Assembly: GCA_008704415.1 (NCBI GenBank)
Contig: VXIS01000055.1
Location: forward strand, 1 to 64,000
Source: Sphaerosporella brunnea
Lineage: Eukaryota > Ascomycota > Pezizomycetes > Pezizales > Pyronemataceae
DNA length: 64,000 nt
Direction of reading: 5' to 3'
Below the pieces are notes generated by a model, which was given only the letters and a program-made list of their open reading frames with translations, was not told the DNA's origin and did no database searches. Made by a program: the position numbers and the translations under genes. Position 1 is the stretch's first letter, and the number at the start of each line of letters is the position of its first letter. Positions 44,216 to 56,244 of the stretch are shown piece after piece.

Positions 44216-46237
44216 TTCTGGGGCGTGGGAGAAAGAATTCCTTGCGTTATTATGTAGTGGGCGTTGCAGGGGGAGAGGCAGGGCTGGTTTCGGTATTGTT
44301 GCAAGGGGGAGGGGGGAGGGGGAGAAAGTTTAATGCTTGGATAAGTCGATTTGTAGCGTTACGAATACGCAGGGACGGAGGCATTATAAAGGAACATATG
44401 GCAGCATCAGCACCAGCAAGTGGCTTGATAGGCACGTTTCTTTCCCCCTATGTATTCCCATCTATCGTAGCACACCAAACCACTGCCTAGCACTCGATCA
44501 TCGAAGTCCGTAACGTAAAGCCCCGATTCTTTTCAAAGCGTCAACGGCAATACGGAAGAAACAACACAGCTTGGCCATCTACAGGACGTTGCCAGGGTTG
44601 CTGAGTAAATTGGAGCAAGCCCATAAAAACCCCTCTTTCTGAGGAAATTTGAGTAAGCACAGGCACTTGGACTGGATAGAAGTTTACACTTGTTTGTTAA
44701 TAAAGGGAGGGGGAGAGGGTTGCGATTTTTCGTCCCTTCCGATTGGAAGGCTTCCCGTCGTTCTCTAGAACTCAAATAGAAGAAGTTCGATCGGAGGTTT
44801 TTGGAAAGGCCTACCTGCGCTTCTACTGGAAAGCTATAGAAAGGGTTGCCAAACCCTATAATAACACCGATGCATCCACAGTCGCAGGTTCTACCACCGT
44901 CGCCCCGGCGACCCGAGGAAGTTCATCTTTCCTCACCTCCTCCTCCTCTCGTGTTTACCCCGTCGTCCCTCCCGGGTCTCGGCCTCCTATTATCCAGCCT
45001 CGAAGCAGGAACAGCGTGAGCGAAGGAAAAAGGGCGCGAGGGTGGTTTACGTACGACTGTTCGGACATGCAGATCCCGCGGTCCTCGCCACCAGTCCTGC
45101 TGGCTTCTCTCGCCTTCCGATATGTTCTCTTGGACTCCCTCACGACCAATGGAACACTTCCCGCAGGGAGCTGAAAGGGTTTGGAAACTAGATTCCCCTT
45201 TCCCTTCCAACAGTAAACAAGATGTTTGCCTTCACACCACCACCACCACCACCGGCCAAGGCGACGTCACGGCCAATGTTTAGCGACCGCTGCCCCAATC
45301 ACCGTGCACGACACCTGGAACGCCGTTTCGTTTCCCAGAAATTCAAGCCCTGAACAATTCCAAACCCCTTCTACGCCACTGCGGGAAGACCTGGAATGAA
45401 ATCATCGAGTGATATCACATGATGCACCCCACCAAAAAAAAAATCTTGTTTGAGTGCTCACGATGGAAATACCCATGTATTCCCACGAGAAAGCCCGGAT
45501 TTGAACCCACCAGCCTCCAAGGGTTCGCTTCCTTTAAGTACTATGGTAATTCGGGTGCCGTTACACACATGCAAAGAGCACCCGACTTCTTTCCTCCACA
45601 CAATGCCAAGACCTTTGTCGTTCACGAAGAAGTCGGTATTTTTTCTTCAAAACACTCAAAAAGGCTCTAGGGAGGCCTACGATGCCACCCCCAGCTTCAC
45701 AAAGTTCTAGCAGCAATCGTAGTGGCGTTGCCAGTTGCTTTTTTGTTCGGGGAGCACCCGACTTATAGCTACACCCAAGTACATGGGCTTTTTTTGCATC
45801 TGTTTCAAGTCACAAAGGATCATGAACTGCTGAGGTTGAGTGGTGACGGAAAGCGTGGGGCACCTGTATACCCGTATTGATCCAGACATAAGGCGAATAA
45901 AGGCAAGGGGGAAAAAAAGGTCTCAACTCTACACATTTGAGTACATGTACTATACAAACAGCGCTCTACTAATTCAATTCATCGTTGATGCTCCTGGACC
46001 TGTCACATCTTTCTCCTCCTGTGGCATTATGGTTGAAAGCCCCAACCCTTCGCCTTGACAACCCCGACATTGGCATCAGGCGGCCGCCTTATGTCCGGGT
46101 CAATAGTAAAGACGCGGCGTGGTTCTCAGAAACGCCGCAAGAAGTTTGAAACTTATGGAAAGTATTAGTTGGGGGGAGAGGTAAATCTATTTTGTAGTAG
46201 GTTTAATTACAATACCCATCAGTGCATTATCCCCACT
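44216..46237. other. 2-kb intergenic stretch with unconvincing frames
   Basis: The largest open frame (44743-45174, plus, 143 codons) has no recognisable domain and mixed composition. A sequence near 45490-45510 resembles a tRNA T-arm/B-box on the minus strand but does not fold as a tRNA. The 13-mer GAGCACCCGACTT occurs twice (45576 and 45752). No gene is supported. Confidence 0.5.
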
Positions 46238-46864
46238 CTAAGCACTCTTAGTACCACCACTCGGCTTCTTCTTTCCTCCCTTGACAGTCCGGTTATTCCG
46301 CGTCTGATGCGAGACCTCAGGGGTAGCGCCCGAAAACTCGAGTGGGTTCTGGGCTCCGTGCAATCCTTGCTGCATCCAAAGTGTTATCAGAAGCGTATTC
46401 ATTCACAACTCCAACAAAGCAAAAGACCTCTGTAGCTCTAATCATCCCGGTGGGTGCATATCCCCAGAAGTCGACCGTTGCGGACCCCCCCCCCCCCTTT
46501 CCGCCCCAATCTTTCACAGCCAGAATCCGGACAGAAACATATCCACTCCGGCCGCCGACTCTGCCCCCTTTGCACCGCCACCAACACCACACAACGACGG
46601 GGGAAAAGTATCAATACCACGCACCTCGCGACCAGCGGCGTGCTTTTCGTCTTCCGGGTTGGTCCGGTTGGGATTGTACGCGGCATCGTCGTCGTGCGCG
46701 ATCTCGTCGTGGGTGGCGGACCGTGTCGATTCCTTCGACCGAGGGCTCAGCTCGTCTTTTGAAGGAACCCCGGCGTCGGAGCTGCCGAAGCGGGCTGCCG
46801 TGAGACGGGTAGTCGGCGTGGAGAGCGCGGTAAAGCGGGGAGCGACGACGCGGAGGAGAGACAT
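46238..46864 (-). CDS. Small mitochondrial-type fungal protein (123 aa)
   Basis: Two exons, 46864-46625 and 46369-46238, with a 255-bp intron. Exon 1 starts with a likely mitochondrial presequence (MSLLRVVAPRFTALSTPTTRLTAARF). A polar region follows: SKDELSPRSKESTRSATHDEIAHDDDAAYNP and TNPEDEKHAAG. Exon 2 adds QNPLEFSGATPEVSHQTRNN and a Lys/Gly-rich tail. The combination of TRSAT/NPNRTNPE with NPLE-S-A-PEVSH recalls a conserved, uncharacterised small mitochondrial protein of ascomycetes. The intron contains a 13-nt C run (plus-strand 46485-46497). No biochemical function is assigned. Confidence 0.62.
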
Positions 46865-47885
46865 GATGCGTGGTGTATTATAGGTTTGGTTGAGCAATTG
46901 GATGCAATTGTGGTATGCATGGCAGCTGTGTTTGTTAACTTTATGTGAAGGGTACAAGCTGGATGACGTCGGTAACAGTGACGTCAGGTAGCCCTGTGCA
47001 GATCATCACAGACTCCCAACCCTGCTACCTAGGAACAAGTTGATGGCCGCAGAAGCCGAATCTTAGGATACCTAAGCACAGTGGTGGTCAAGAAGAGGAA
47101 ATAAATGCAAGCGGTGACCCCTCACAGAACTCCATCGTCCCATAGCACCGACAATCCACCGGTCAGCAAGGGGAGATGTTGATGATGATGGCCATCGAGA
47201 TCCCTTCACGTGCAAGTTGACGCTGGTGCGCATCGACTCTCCACGCTTCAGGTTCTGAGCCATGGGCGCCGGCCCGCTGGCCGGGATATTTTTGCCGGGG
47301 TGGATGAAAGCGGGTTCGTCATGTGCGGGCCCGGCCGGGTTTTCGAAGCCGGGCCCAGCCGGCGGCAGTAAGCTGGGCGCGGATTATCAAATCCCCACAA
47401 CCAGTCCAGTCCACGATCCGCCAGTGGCGGCCTGCGGCAGCGCCCCGCCGGACAACAACCACTCCGACCCCACGCCTCGGCAGCCCTACCAGGGGTTGGG
47501 AACACTGGTATGCGGGGGGCGAATTGGATGCGAAACTCCATCGACATCGCCGACAAGGTTGGTGGAAGGTTGGTGGGCGGCAGGCTTCGAACCATTGCCG
47601 TTACACTACCACTTCCCGCGGCCACAAGGATCGAACAAAGATCACATACCCCACTTTTGCCTGAGAATCGACACTCACATCCAACTTCTATCTCTCACAA
47701 TTGATTGCCAGGTATTTCCATGCATCCCCGATCGTAGAGTACAATTCCAGTGCAAACCAGCCAAATGTCCACCAGAAACATGAAAATACAAAAACAAAGC
47801 GCAATCAAACAGGGAAGCAAAAAAAAAAAAAGCAGACATCCACAGAAACCGGAAAGTGCAACACCATGATCAAATCCAGCAATCT
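46865..47885. other. Intergenic, GC-rich in the middle
   Basis: Between the small mitochondrial-type gene and KAR5. A CCGG-rich tract lies at 47265-47370 with several short inverted repeats. Overlapping frames on both strands lack domains. No gene is supported. Confidence 0.5.
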
Positions 47886-49715
47886 TCAAGCAGGCAACTT
47901 CTGCTCCTTTTTCTCGACACGGCTGCGCCACCAGCAAAACGCAGTCCCAAGGAGGGCTCCACAGACCGTAAGCACTGCAAGGGAGATGTACACATTCCTC
48001 AGACCTAACAAAGAGGTTGGCTGGTAGGCGTTGCTATCTGCAAGTTCCCGCTTCAAAGACGGAAGTGGGTTCAGCTGCGGGTTTGCGCTGTACAACATGT
48101 ACAGGCCAACTACATTCATCTTCCGTTAATCCCTGACTTGTTTGAGGGGAGGGGCGCTGTACCGATGACTCCCATCACTCCCACAGTATTCCTCCAGTTT
48201 TCCCTTCCAAGCCATAGCGCCATTGAAAACCCAATCAACGCCAAAGCCATTGAGTTGCGGTTCCAGATTCCGCCCAAGGCCTGAATACGGTTGTCCGCAT
48301 CGTCCAGTGACTTTCCGACCTTTTCGACGCTCAGATGAAGTGCAGTCACCATTTCGTTGATGCGGGGCTCGAGCGAAGCCAGAGTCTCCTGAAGCTCGCG
48401 CTGGCGCACATCGACGGCATCTTGGCTGCGTTCCAGCTTCTCGTGCGTTTGGATCAGGGAGTCGAAAACGGCGCGGAGGGAAGAGAGGTCTTGAGCATCG
48501 ATGGCGGCGTGGGAAAGAGCAGTTGATACATCATCTATTGCCTCCTGCAGAGTGCGAACCGACTTGAATGTCGTGCCTGAGAGCGCAGCGTTGATCTGGA
48601 ACTGTTAGTGTTTACCAAGAGACTGGGGGGCGAGAAATTACCTCATCGATTGATTCCATTGCGCGCTCGAAGTCACGGTGGTTGGATTTGGCTGATTCGG
48701 CAAGGACGGTGTCGGTTTCTTCTCTGGATTGGCGGATTTTTTCAGCCCAGAGGATGCTGTCTTCATTGGTTTGTCTGAAAGACTGAGTGGTGTCAGTGGT
48801 CTGTGTGATGGTTCACACCAGCTGGGACAAAATACCCTGTTTATCTTTTCTAATTCTGCCGCACTCTGGACTTGAGCGCTCATCATCCCGTCCAGTAGCT
48901 TGGAGAGAACTTCCTCGAGCTTTGATCCCCCTCTTCGCAGCTTGTCTAGTACGCCATCTTGCAGCACCTCCACATCCCCTATGATTCGGCCCAAGAACAC
49001 CTTCCAACTACTGGCAAATGCTTTTTGCTCCCTCTGTGTCTGCCACACTTCGTTCAGAGCTGTATCCATGGCTTGAGAAAGATGTTCTTGGGCCTTGGTA
49101 GCGTTCCTGTAAAGCTCGAGCAATTGGTCTTCGCCCCACCTATTAGTTCGACCGGATGACGATCACATACTCTCCGTCGCACCCACCTTTTTCAACATCA
49201 TGTCTGGCGGCATCACAAATGGCCCTGGCATTCTGAATGCTGTTGCTCAGCGTCACCCACCACTGTGTCCGTCCTTCAAGCTGCTTGACGCACCCCAGAT
49301 ATCCGCTGTTGCGGGTATTGAGAGCTCTGCAGGCATCTGGGTACTCTATTCCCAGCGCGTCTAACTCACAAACCGCTAACTGCGCCGCATACTGGTACCG
49401 CACATCGCCGCCAGCACCAGTAGCGGCGTCAAGCTTTCCGCAATCCGAGACCAGGGCTGTAGCCACGCGGTGGCAGGTAGGCTTGGTTTGCAGCGATTGC
49501 AGGTACAGCTTCACCTGTGCATATCTCGGGTCGTTCTGGATGCTGGAGGGGAAGCGGTTGGAGAGGGTATCCTCTCCAACGGCAGCAGGAAGGATCAAAG
49601 TTGGTGCTGATGGCGGAGCTGGCTCGCGGAACTGGAGTAGCCTGTAGCCGTCGCCGCCAGTCGGGATTGAGAAGATGGCGATGATGGAAATGATTGCTTT
49701 TGCCAGTCGCGCCAT
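47886..49715 (-). CDS. KAR5: Nuclear fusion protein KAR5/Tht1-like
   Basis: Five exons: 49715-49183, 49139-48836, 48782-48642, 48601-48163 and 48109-47886; 546 aa. KAR5/Tht1/Brambleberry proteins sit in the nuclear envelope and ER and are needed for nuclear membrane fusion in karyogamy after mating. An N-terminal signal peptide (AKAIISIIAIFSIPTG) precedes a cysteine-containing lumenal domain (TCHRVATALVSDCGKL, CELDALGIEYPDACRALN, YLGCVKQLEGRTQWWVTLSNS). A long coiled-coil stretch follows. Near the C-terminus are two or three membrane segments (MALALIGFSMALWLG, VVGLYMLYS, VYISLAVLTVCGALLG), then a basic tail. Introns of 40 and 43 bp are at the short limit, but all frames join. Confidence 0.82.
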
Positions 49716-50188
49716 GTTTTTGAATGTTGACCGGACAGAAAAACAAGTTCAAAGGTTCAGACGTACGATAGAACGAACCAATTGACTGAGTCGCGAAGGA
49801 CGCGGCGACGGAATGTGGAAGGGAGCCGACAAAAGAGTCAAGCTCTTCCTGGACCGAGATGGAAGTCGAGGTAGTGGTGCGGAATGGGAAGGCGGGTTGT
49901 GAAGAAGGAAGGTTTCTGTTGAGAATCCCTGGCGGGGAACAATTGAACTTCTACTGGCAGCGGTGGTAGCCCAGAAATTCTGTCTGTCTGTTCAAGCATC
50001 TGGTCCTTCTACGTACTCTTCTGCGTACATAATCCTCACAATGTCTCACATAATATCACTCGATTATTTCTATCACTCGATGCTTCTCCACCAACGTGTT
50101 TCTCACGTGGCATACGTCATCACGTCACGTCACCCAGCTCGCGCCCCGCCTTTGGAAGACTCACACACACAACACCAAACCTCACACC
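49716..50188. other. Divergent promoter region, KAR5-like and Rad4-like genes
   Basis: Head-to-head spacing of about 470 bp. No gene is seen. Confidence 0.5.
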
Positions 50189-53100
50189 ATGCCATCCAAA
50201 CGTCAGCGGGCAGTTGTCGAGACCACGTCTGGCCGTGATTCCGACGTCGTAATTACCGGCTCACAAGTATCACCATCGCGTCGGCGCCCCGCGTCACAGC
50301 GCGTTCGCGGCGGCGGATCGGCGGCAGCGCCACAAAGTACGCGCGAGCCGCTAGCGCCCGAGCTTGTTCAGACGTTGCTTCCGGAGGATGCGAAACGGGG
50401 GTGGACTTCGGGCAGCAGTGATGGAGTAGAGAGGCAGGTGAAGAGGAGGAAAGGGAAGGAGAGAGCCAGGGAGGTAGTGGAGCTCTCGGATGGTACTTCA
50501 AAGGATGAGGAGGAGGTTATCCACAATCGGGGCGGGTTCGAGGAATCTGCCGCTGGAGATGGAGACTGCAACGGTAGGGAGGCTGAGGAAGAGGATGAGG
50601 AGGATGAGGATGAAAGTGATGTTGATTGGGAAGATGTGGATCTAAGTTCAAGGCGTCAGTCCCACTTGAATCTGCTTGCCTCTGTGTCCCGTGCTGATGA
50701 CCCGAAAAGCTATGAACTTGAAGGACATAATGAAGGCACACGTGGAAGCACCGCCTGCAGTGCCCGAGCAACCGGCTACGTTGGAGCTCACCCTCGGTGA
50801 CCCGATGACTCGAAAAGCTGCCGACCCGCGACGCAAGATCACAGCAGTGGAACGCCGTATTCGGCTTGAAACACATAAATTGCATTTGATATGTTTACTT
50901 TATCATTCCTACCTACGAAACCGCTGGTGCAACGATCCCGAGGTTCGTGCAAACCTACGGCCACTAATTCCACAAAAAGTCTACGATAAGCTCAATCACG
51001 ACCCCACGGACCAGCAATACCGGCGGGCGACGCTGTTCCTGGATGGCCTCCGAGAAGCCGTGGCGGTCTTCAAGAAGAAATTCAAGATTACACACCGAGG
51101 CATGGAAGCACCTATGTGGCAAGACCTCGAAGCGCTAAAGAAATGGTCTCCGCAACCAGGAACGGAGATGATCGCTAAAAAGGCGTTTATAAAGGCTTCA
51201 AAAACGCTTTCCGGCTCTCGGGATCTGGGGGCGCAACTCTTTTGTGCTATGCTGCGGTCTGCGGGGATCACAGCCCGTATTGTCTGGTCTCTTCAAGTCT
51301 TGCCTTTTCACTTCGCCACCAAACAAAAGCCCTTTGCGCAACCGATGGCACTGACACCTATTACCAACACCTCGGAAGCGGGCTCCAGCTCCACACCAGC
51401 TCCCCGCCGAACCGGTGGTCTCCGACGCCCCGTCGCCCGTACTCCCGCTGTGGTATCAAAACCGAAGCCTCCACCACCGAAAGCGGAGCTTCCTCCCGAA
51501 AGCGAGATGGCAACAGTCTGGGTAGAAGCCTGGTCCGCAGCCTCACAGCGCTGGATCACCGTCGACCCTATAGTTACGGCCAGCGTGGCCCGTCCTCAAA
51601 AACTTGAGCCCGCATTGTCGGACCCTCTTAACACGCTAAGCTATGCTATTGCATTCGAGGATACTGGACACGCAGTTGACGTAACCCGGCGCTACGCCAC
51701 ATGGTTCTCGGCCAAAACCCGCCGGTGGCGGGTCACGTCCACAAAAGGCGGCGAAAGGTGGTATACAGGTCTCCTGCAAAAGTTTTCCCGCGGCTTTCCG
51801 ATAGATCGGGACCAGCTTGAGAACGCCGAGTTTGCGCAGTTGCATCTGCAAGAACCCATTCCGAACGCGGTGCAGGATATCAAGGACCACCCGATTTTTG
51901 CGCTGAAGCGGCATTTGCGAAAGAATGAGGTTGTTCATCCAGAGCGTAAGGTTGGGTCTGTCAGAACGAGCAAGGGAGGATTGGAAACGATATATCGGAG
52001 AGAGGATGTAAAGGAGGTTAGGACGAAGCAACAGTGGTACAAGGTCGGACGGATGGTAAAGAGCGACGAGATGATACCATTGAAGTTTACATCTGCGAGG
52101 AAAGCTCGGAAGCATGAGAACGGCGGCGAGGAGGAACCACCACCTTATCAACCTATGTATGCTCTCGAGCAGACGGATCTTTATAACCCACCCCCGGTCG
52201 TCAATGGCATTGTCCCCAAAAATAAATTCGGCAACCTTGACGTCTTTGTCCCCACCATGGTTCCTCAGGGCGGAGTTCATATCCCACATCCTCTAGCACG
52301 GAATGCAGCTAGAATCGTGGGCGTTGATTACTCAGACGTTGTGACAGGTTTTGAGTTTAGAAACCGGATGACGAGTCCGGTACTTAAGGGGGTGGTGGTG
52401 GCGGAGATGTACAAGGATGCTGTCGAGGCGGTTGCGGAAGGGCTGGAGGATGAGAAGGAACGTGAGGAGCAAAGAGAACGTGCAAAGGAGGTCCTGAGGT
52501 TGTGGAGAAGGTGGATTTTGAGGCTGAGGATAAGACAGAGGTTGGGCTTCGGAACAGATGAGGCAGTGGAGATGAGATTGCCTGGCGAAATTGAAGGCAG
52601 GGCGAGAAAGGGTGGTGGGTCTAAAAGTAAGGCAAAGGGAGCAGCCGCCACCACGATAAAGCGCAGAAGGAAGGTGGTAGAGTCAGAAGATGAAGAGGAA
52701 GAGGAGGAGGAGGAAGAAGAGGAAGTGGAAGGCGGTGGCGGGTTTTTGGCTGAAAGCGATGAAGATGGGTGCTTTTCGACAGGTGGAGATCAGGACGTCA
52801 GTGAAGATGAATACGGGTGGAGGGCAGGATCTCACCCAGATGCTTCTGGTGGCTTCGTCCCGGAAGACAGCGGTAGCGGTGGCGGTGGGTTTATCGCACA
52901 GGCCGAAGACGTGGGTGATGGTTTCATTCCGGACGATATCGGGGGTGGATTTGTGTGCGAGCAAGATGCGCTGGAAGTCCATCTCCGGTCGGAAGAAGAC
53001 AACCACAGCGGCGTGCCTGAAAGTGCGGCGGAGTATTTGGGGGGCGAATTTGTGTGTGAACAAGATGCACCAGAAGTTCACATCCGGACCGAAGAGGAAA

Positions 53101-53357
53101 CTTCTGATGTTGAAGACGGTGGTGGGGGTGGATTCTTGCCCGATGCTGACGCCGTGAAGGCGGGGTCGAGGGAACCCATTCCGATTACTGGATCAAAAGA
53201 GGATTTGCCAGTGGAAGGGATCGAGGTTGGTGGTGGTTTTGTTGCGGAAGCTGGCGATCTGTTGGCTCGGGAAAAGAGCTCATCGCAGGAGGGCCTATAT
53301 GAGGAGCCAGACGACGAAGACGAAGGGGACCCTGATTGGGATTTATTTGGTTTGTAG
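50189..53357 (+). CDS. RAD4: Rad4/XPC-family nucleotide-excision-repair protein
   Basis: Two exons, 50189-50645 and 50710-53357 (64-bp intron); 1034 aa. Rad4/XPC recognises helix-distorting DNA damage in the nucleus and recruits TFIIH. The N-terminus is basic and acidic, with DVDWEDVDL at the splice. A transglutaminase-like fold follows (ERRIRLETHKLHLICLLYHSYLRNRWCND, LGAQLFCAMLRSAGITARIVWSLQ, WVEAWSAASQRWITVDP). The three beta-hairpin domains come next: BHD1 (QEPIPNAVQDIKDHPIFALKRHL), BHD2 (SVRTSKGGLETIYRREDV...WYKVGR) and BHD3 (GIVPKNKFGNLDVFVPTMVPQGGVHI). The C-terminus holds about eight degenerate GGGF(L/V/I)xE repeats in acidic context. The acceptor at 50709 is preferred; one at 50724 is an alternative with another donor. 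Confidence 0.9.
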
Positions 53358-53658
53358 TAGTTACTGCGGCTTTTTGGACATGAGTTGGAGCCCAATGAAA
53401 TGGAGTCTCCTATGCATTGGCCATCGTGGCAAATGGTAATCTACTCTAGATGCCAGACAGACACCGCTCGGTTTGAGACGTCGATTCCCGCATGCAGCTT
53501 CTACAGCACGAGTTCTTTCTGGCGGTATCGGTGCCCTCGTTAATTTTCTCTTTTCGTTTGGTGGGGTTAGAGTGCATAATACACTCTGTTCAAGGCGGGG
53601 TGCTGAGTGGCTGCATGACCTCAGTCGGCTCTTGGAGCTTGACACTTGACATCCACCC
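53358..53658. other. Short intergenic spacer
   Basis: About 300 bp between two plus-strand genes. No gene is seen. Confidence 0.5.
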
Positions 53659-54879
53659 ATGGTTAGCTCTCCACCTCAACAACCCGGCCAACCCACAACC
53701 CACCCCCACTACCCCTCCCCCCCACAACGCCGCAACACCATGCCCGCACGAAAAGAGACCGGGTTACTCCTACTCCCACGGGAGCTTCTTGACGATCTCC
53801 TGGGCTACCTCTCCGCCAAAGACCTGCGAAATCTGCTTGTGGCGTCGCCGCTGTTCATCCCGTTGGTCTCCCAGCATCTGCGCCGCCTGCTATCCAAGCT
53901 CAACCGGGAAGCCGCCGACAACCTCCTCTGCTACCTCATCAGCCGTGGCCGCCTTTCGCACGCTTCCTTTGTCCTCCGCCACCTCCGTGCCAACAACCCC
54001 GTTACGGATCTTCCAAAGGCCTGCCCCGGCAGTAACAGATACCGCAAAGCGCTACACAATTACGTCTCCGCTCTCCCAATCAAAGACCAGCAACTCCTGA
54101 ACTTCCAGCTGCGCTCTCAGCCGCGCAATAACCGACTCGCTACCAGCTTAGTCGCGACAAAATCGCTGCGTCCCGAATGTCTCACCGAGCTCCTGAAGTA
54201 CCCTCTACGCTTCACTTTCTGCGTTGCGCTGCGGGCTGCAGCGGAACTGGAACTGCGCGAACAGTCTGTTACTAGCGCCTACCCCACGAACTGGCGCCGG
54301 GAGGTAGCGGTGGACTGGTTTGTTAGCGGGTACCACACTGCTACGGTTGGGATGGGGGAGAAAGAAGATCCCAACGAGGCAGCGCGCGACGATGGCCTGG
54401 TGGGGAAAGTTCTTGCGGCGCCATCGATACCTGCGTCGGTGAAGCGGGTGTTGATCTGCCACGGTGCGGGCCTGAGACACAGTGTCCTACACCTACTGGA
54501 TTCACGGAATCCAGGCGACAAGGACGCGGCGCGCGTGCTGAGAAAGGTCTTGGGCGCTCTCCGGGAGGATGATGGGACTTTCCCGGAGTTCGCGGTCAGG
54601 TGCATTGCTACGGGATTCGTCAGGGCTCTGCGTCGCGCGTGTCAGTGTATCCGGTTTGGGCTCGAGCTGTTGATTGTGGGTGTGTGGCTCGAGGAGTGCG
54701 CCGACTTGCTCTTTGCGCGGTTGGCTACAAGGAAGCCGGAATCGAAGCCTGATAGCAGAAAGGACCAGTGGAAGCCCCTCGTCCAGGGGCGTCATCCCAA
54801 TAGAATATGGGAGCTCTTCTTTGTTGAAGGTCCCTGGGCGGATGGTGATGTGACGGCGGGGATGTGGAAGGATTGGTGA
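53659..54879 (+). CDS. F-box protein
   Basis: Single exon, 406 aa from the first ATG. A second ATG at 53740 (MPARKETGLLLL) directly precedes the F-box and may be the true start. The F-box-like motif is LLLLPRELLDDLLGYLSAKDLRNLLVASPLF, typical of Skp1-binding adaptors of SCF ubiquitin ligases. The rest is helical with many Leu/Arg residues and no recognised substrate-binding repeat. The Pro-rich 27 residues before the second ATG argue for the downstream start. The ubiquitin target is unknown. Confidence 0.7.
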   Translation: MVSSPPQQPGQPTTHPHYPSPPQRRNTMPARKETGLLLLPRELLDDLLGYLSAKDLRNLLVASPLFIPLVSQHLRRLLSKLNREAADNLLCYLISRGRLSHASFVLRHLRANNPVTDLPKACPGSNRYRKALHNYVSALPIKDQQLLNFQLRSQPRNNRLATSLVATKSLRPECLTELLKYPLRFTFCVALRAAAELELREQSVTSAYPTNWRREVAVDWFVSGYHTATVGMGEKEDPNEAARDDGLVGKVLAAPSIPASVKRVLICHGAGLRHSVLHLLDSRNPGDKDAARVLRKVLGALREDDGTFPEFAVRCIATGFVRALRRACQCIRFGLELLIVGVWLEECADLLFARLATRKPESKPDSRKDQWKPLVQGRHPNRIWELFFVEGPWADGDVTAGMWKDW

Positions 54880-55534
54880 TCTTTGCAAAAACTTATTTGC
54901 GAAGAATTTTACTCTGCGCTCTTTGTACTCTGTTATCTGGCGTTTGGAAATCTCATTCACGGTTGAAAGCCGAAAGTGAAAATACTTGTTCGTGAAGTGT
55001 GTGTGACATGTGCAGTGATCTTTATTGGGCAGACCCAACTGGTCACATATTCTCACTCGCCTCTGGGTCAAACACTGGCAAGGCTATGGTATGTGCGCTC
55101 AGCTTGAAACCGCCAGTGTTTCGTTACCCGGCTCCACAGGCGGTTTGGTGTTTTGGCACGTCGCAATTCGCTAGTTTTGGGTTACCCGGTCGCACTTTAG
55201 CTGGCACAGAGTGTGAAGTACAATTGCGCACCTTCCACCGCATCGTCCCGAAACTTCCACAGGTGACTCGAGCAGGTTCAATATTCCCTCTGTGAGCTTC
55301 CCAGCGGATTCTGAGCTGCATGTATTCCTCTCACTCCAATCGCTCCCAATTCCACCAGTTGGACCATTATCGTGACTTAGCTGATTTGGCCAGAACGCAT
55401 TATGGCTATGGCAGCTAGCGTCCAAACAAACTTGGAAGATTGGGTAGGAACTACAGCTGGGTTTACTCAAAACGTGTACTTCTTGGTTCTCGCATTGAGG
55501 TGACTACTCTACAGCAGATAATCCCTTTCTCTAA
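54880..55534. other. Convergent intergenic spacer
   Basis: Between the F-box gene (plus) and the first GST gene (minus). No gene is seen. Confidence 0.5.
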
Positions 55535-56244
55535 TCAATCAACATAAACCTTCGGTCCCCACGCCTCCTTCACGCCATCGCTCTCAATAGTCTTCTCATA
55601 CCATTCAATAGTCCTCGGCCACTTCTCCCTCCACTCCCTGCCCAGCCACACCTTAAGAGACGACTGAAGGCAAGTCGCAACGGCCAAATCGGCCATCGAA
55701 AGCTTCTCACCCCCGACCAACCACTTCTCCTTCCCCAAAATCTCCTCGACCACAGCAATGACCCGATCGATGGCGGCGATAGCCTTGGTCTCGGCCTCGG
55801 CATCATACTCGCCCCTCCCGATCCTGGGCCTAATCCCGACCATCACCTGCGGCGTAAGCTCCGTTTCGGCGTGGAAGATCCATTGCTGGATCTTAGCACG
55901 TTCTGCGGGAGTGGAGCCGAGAAGCTGCTCCCGCGCCGGACCGGAGTCGGCGACGAAATGGGCGATCGCTGCGGACTCGGCGACGTAGACCGGGGCATCC
56001 CCGTGCGTTTCGAGCGCGGGGACTTTGCCAAGAGGGAATTTGGAGAGCCAGGCGGGATCTTTGTTGGTTTCGCCGAACTTGAAGGGGGGGAGCTCGATTG
56101 AGAGGCCGTTGATGTTGGCGGCGGCGAGGGTCTGGGTAAGTAGTCAGGCTTTTCCTGCTAGGGTCGGGAATGAGCTTGGTGTATAGTTACCTTGAGGAGA
56201 CGCGGGTTGTTGGGCCAGGAGTAGATGCTAGCGAAGGGTGCCAT
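55535..56244 (-). CDS. Glutathione S-transferase, EF1B-gamma-like (copy 1)
   Basis: Two exons, 56244-56191 and 56131-55535 (59-bp intron); 216 aa. The N-terminal thioredoxin-like domain reads MAPFASIYSWPNNPRLLK, FGETNKDPAWLSKFPLGKVPALETHGD and the glutathione-contact motif AESAAIAHFVAD. The C-terminal helical domain has QQWIFHAETEL and KLSMADLAVATCLQSSLKVWLGREWR. This is the GST-like fold also found at the N-terminus of translation factor EF1B-gamma, but here the EF1G C-terminal domain is missing, so it is probably a free GST. Substrate unknown. A close paralogue lies 1.3 kb upstream on the same strand with the intron at the same codon. Confidence 0.82.

Noticed and set aside
44743..45174. 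143-codon open frame as a gene
   Set aside because: No recognisable motif and irregular composition; no support beyond being open.
45480..45570. tRNA gene on the minus strand (T-loop-like GGTTCAAATCC)
   Set aside because: The flanking bases do not form a T-stem, and no acceptor stem, D-arm or anticodon arm can be drawn.
47265..47625. Overlapping frames in a CCGG-rich stretch between the small mitochondrial-type gene and KAR5
   Set aside because: GC-rich DNA keeps frames open on both strands; no domain or splice model is supported.
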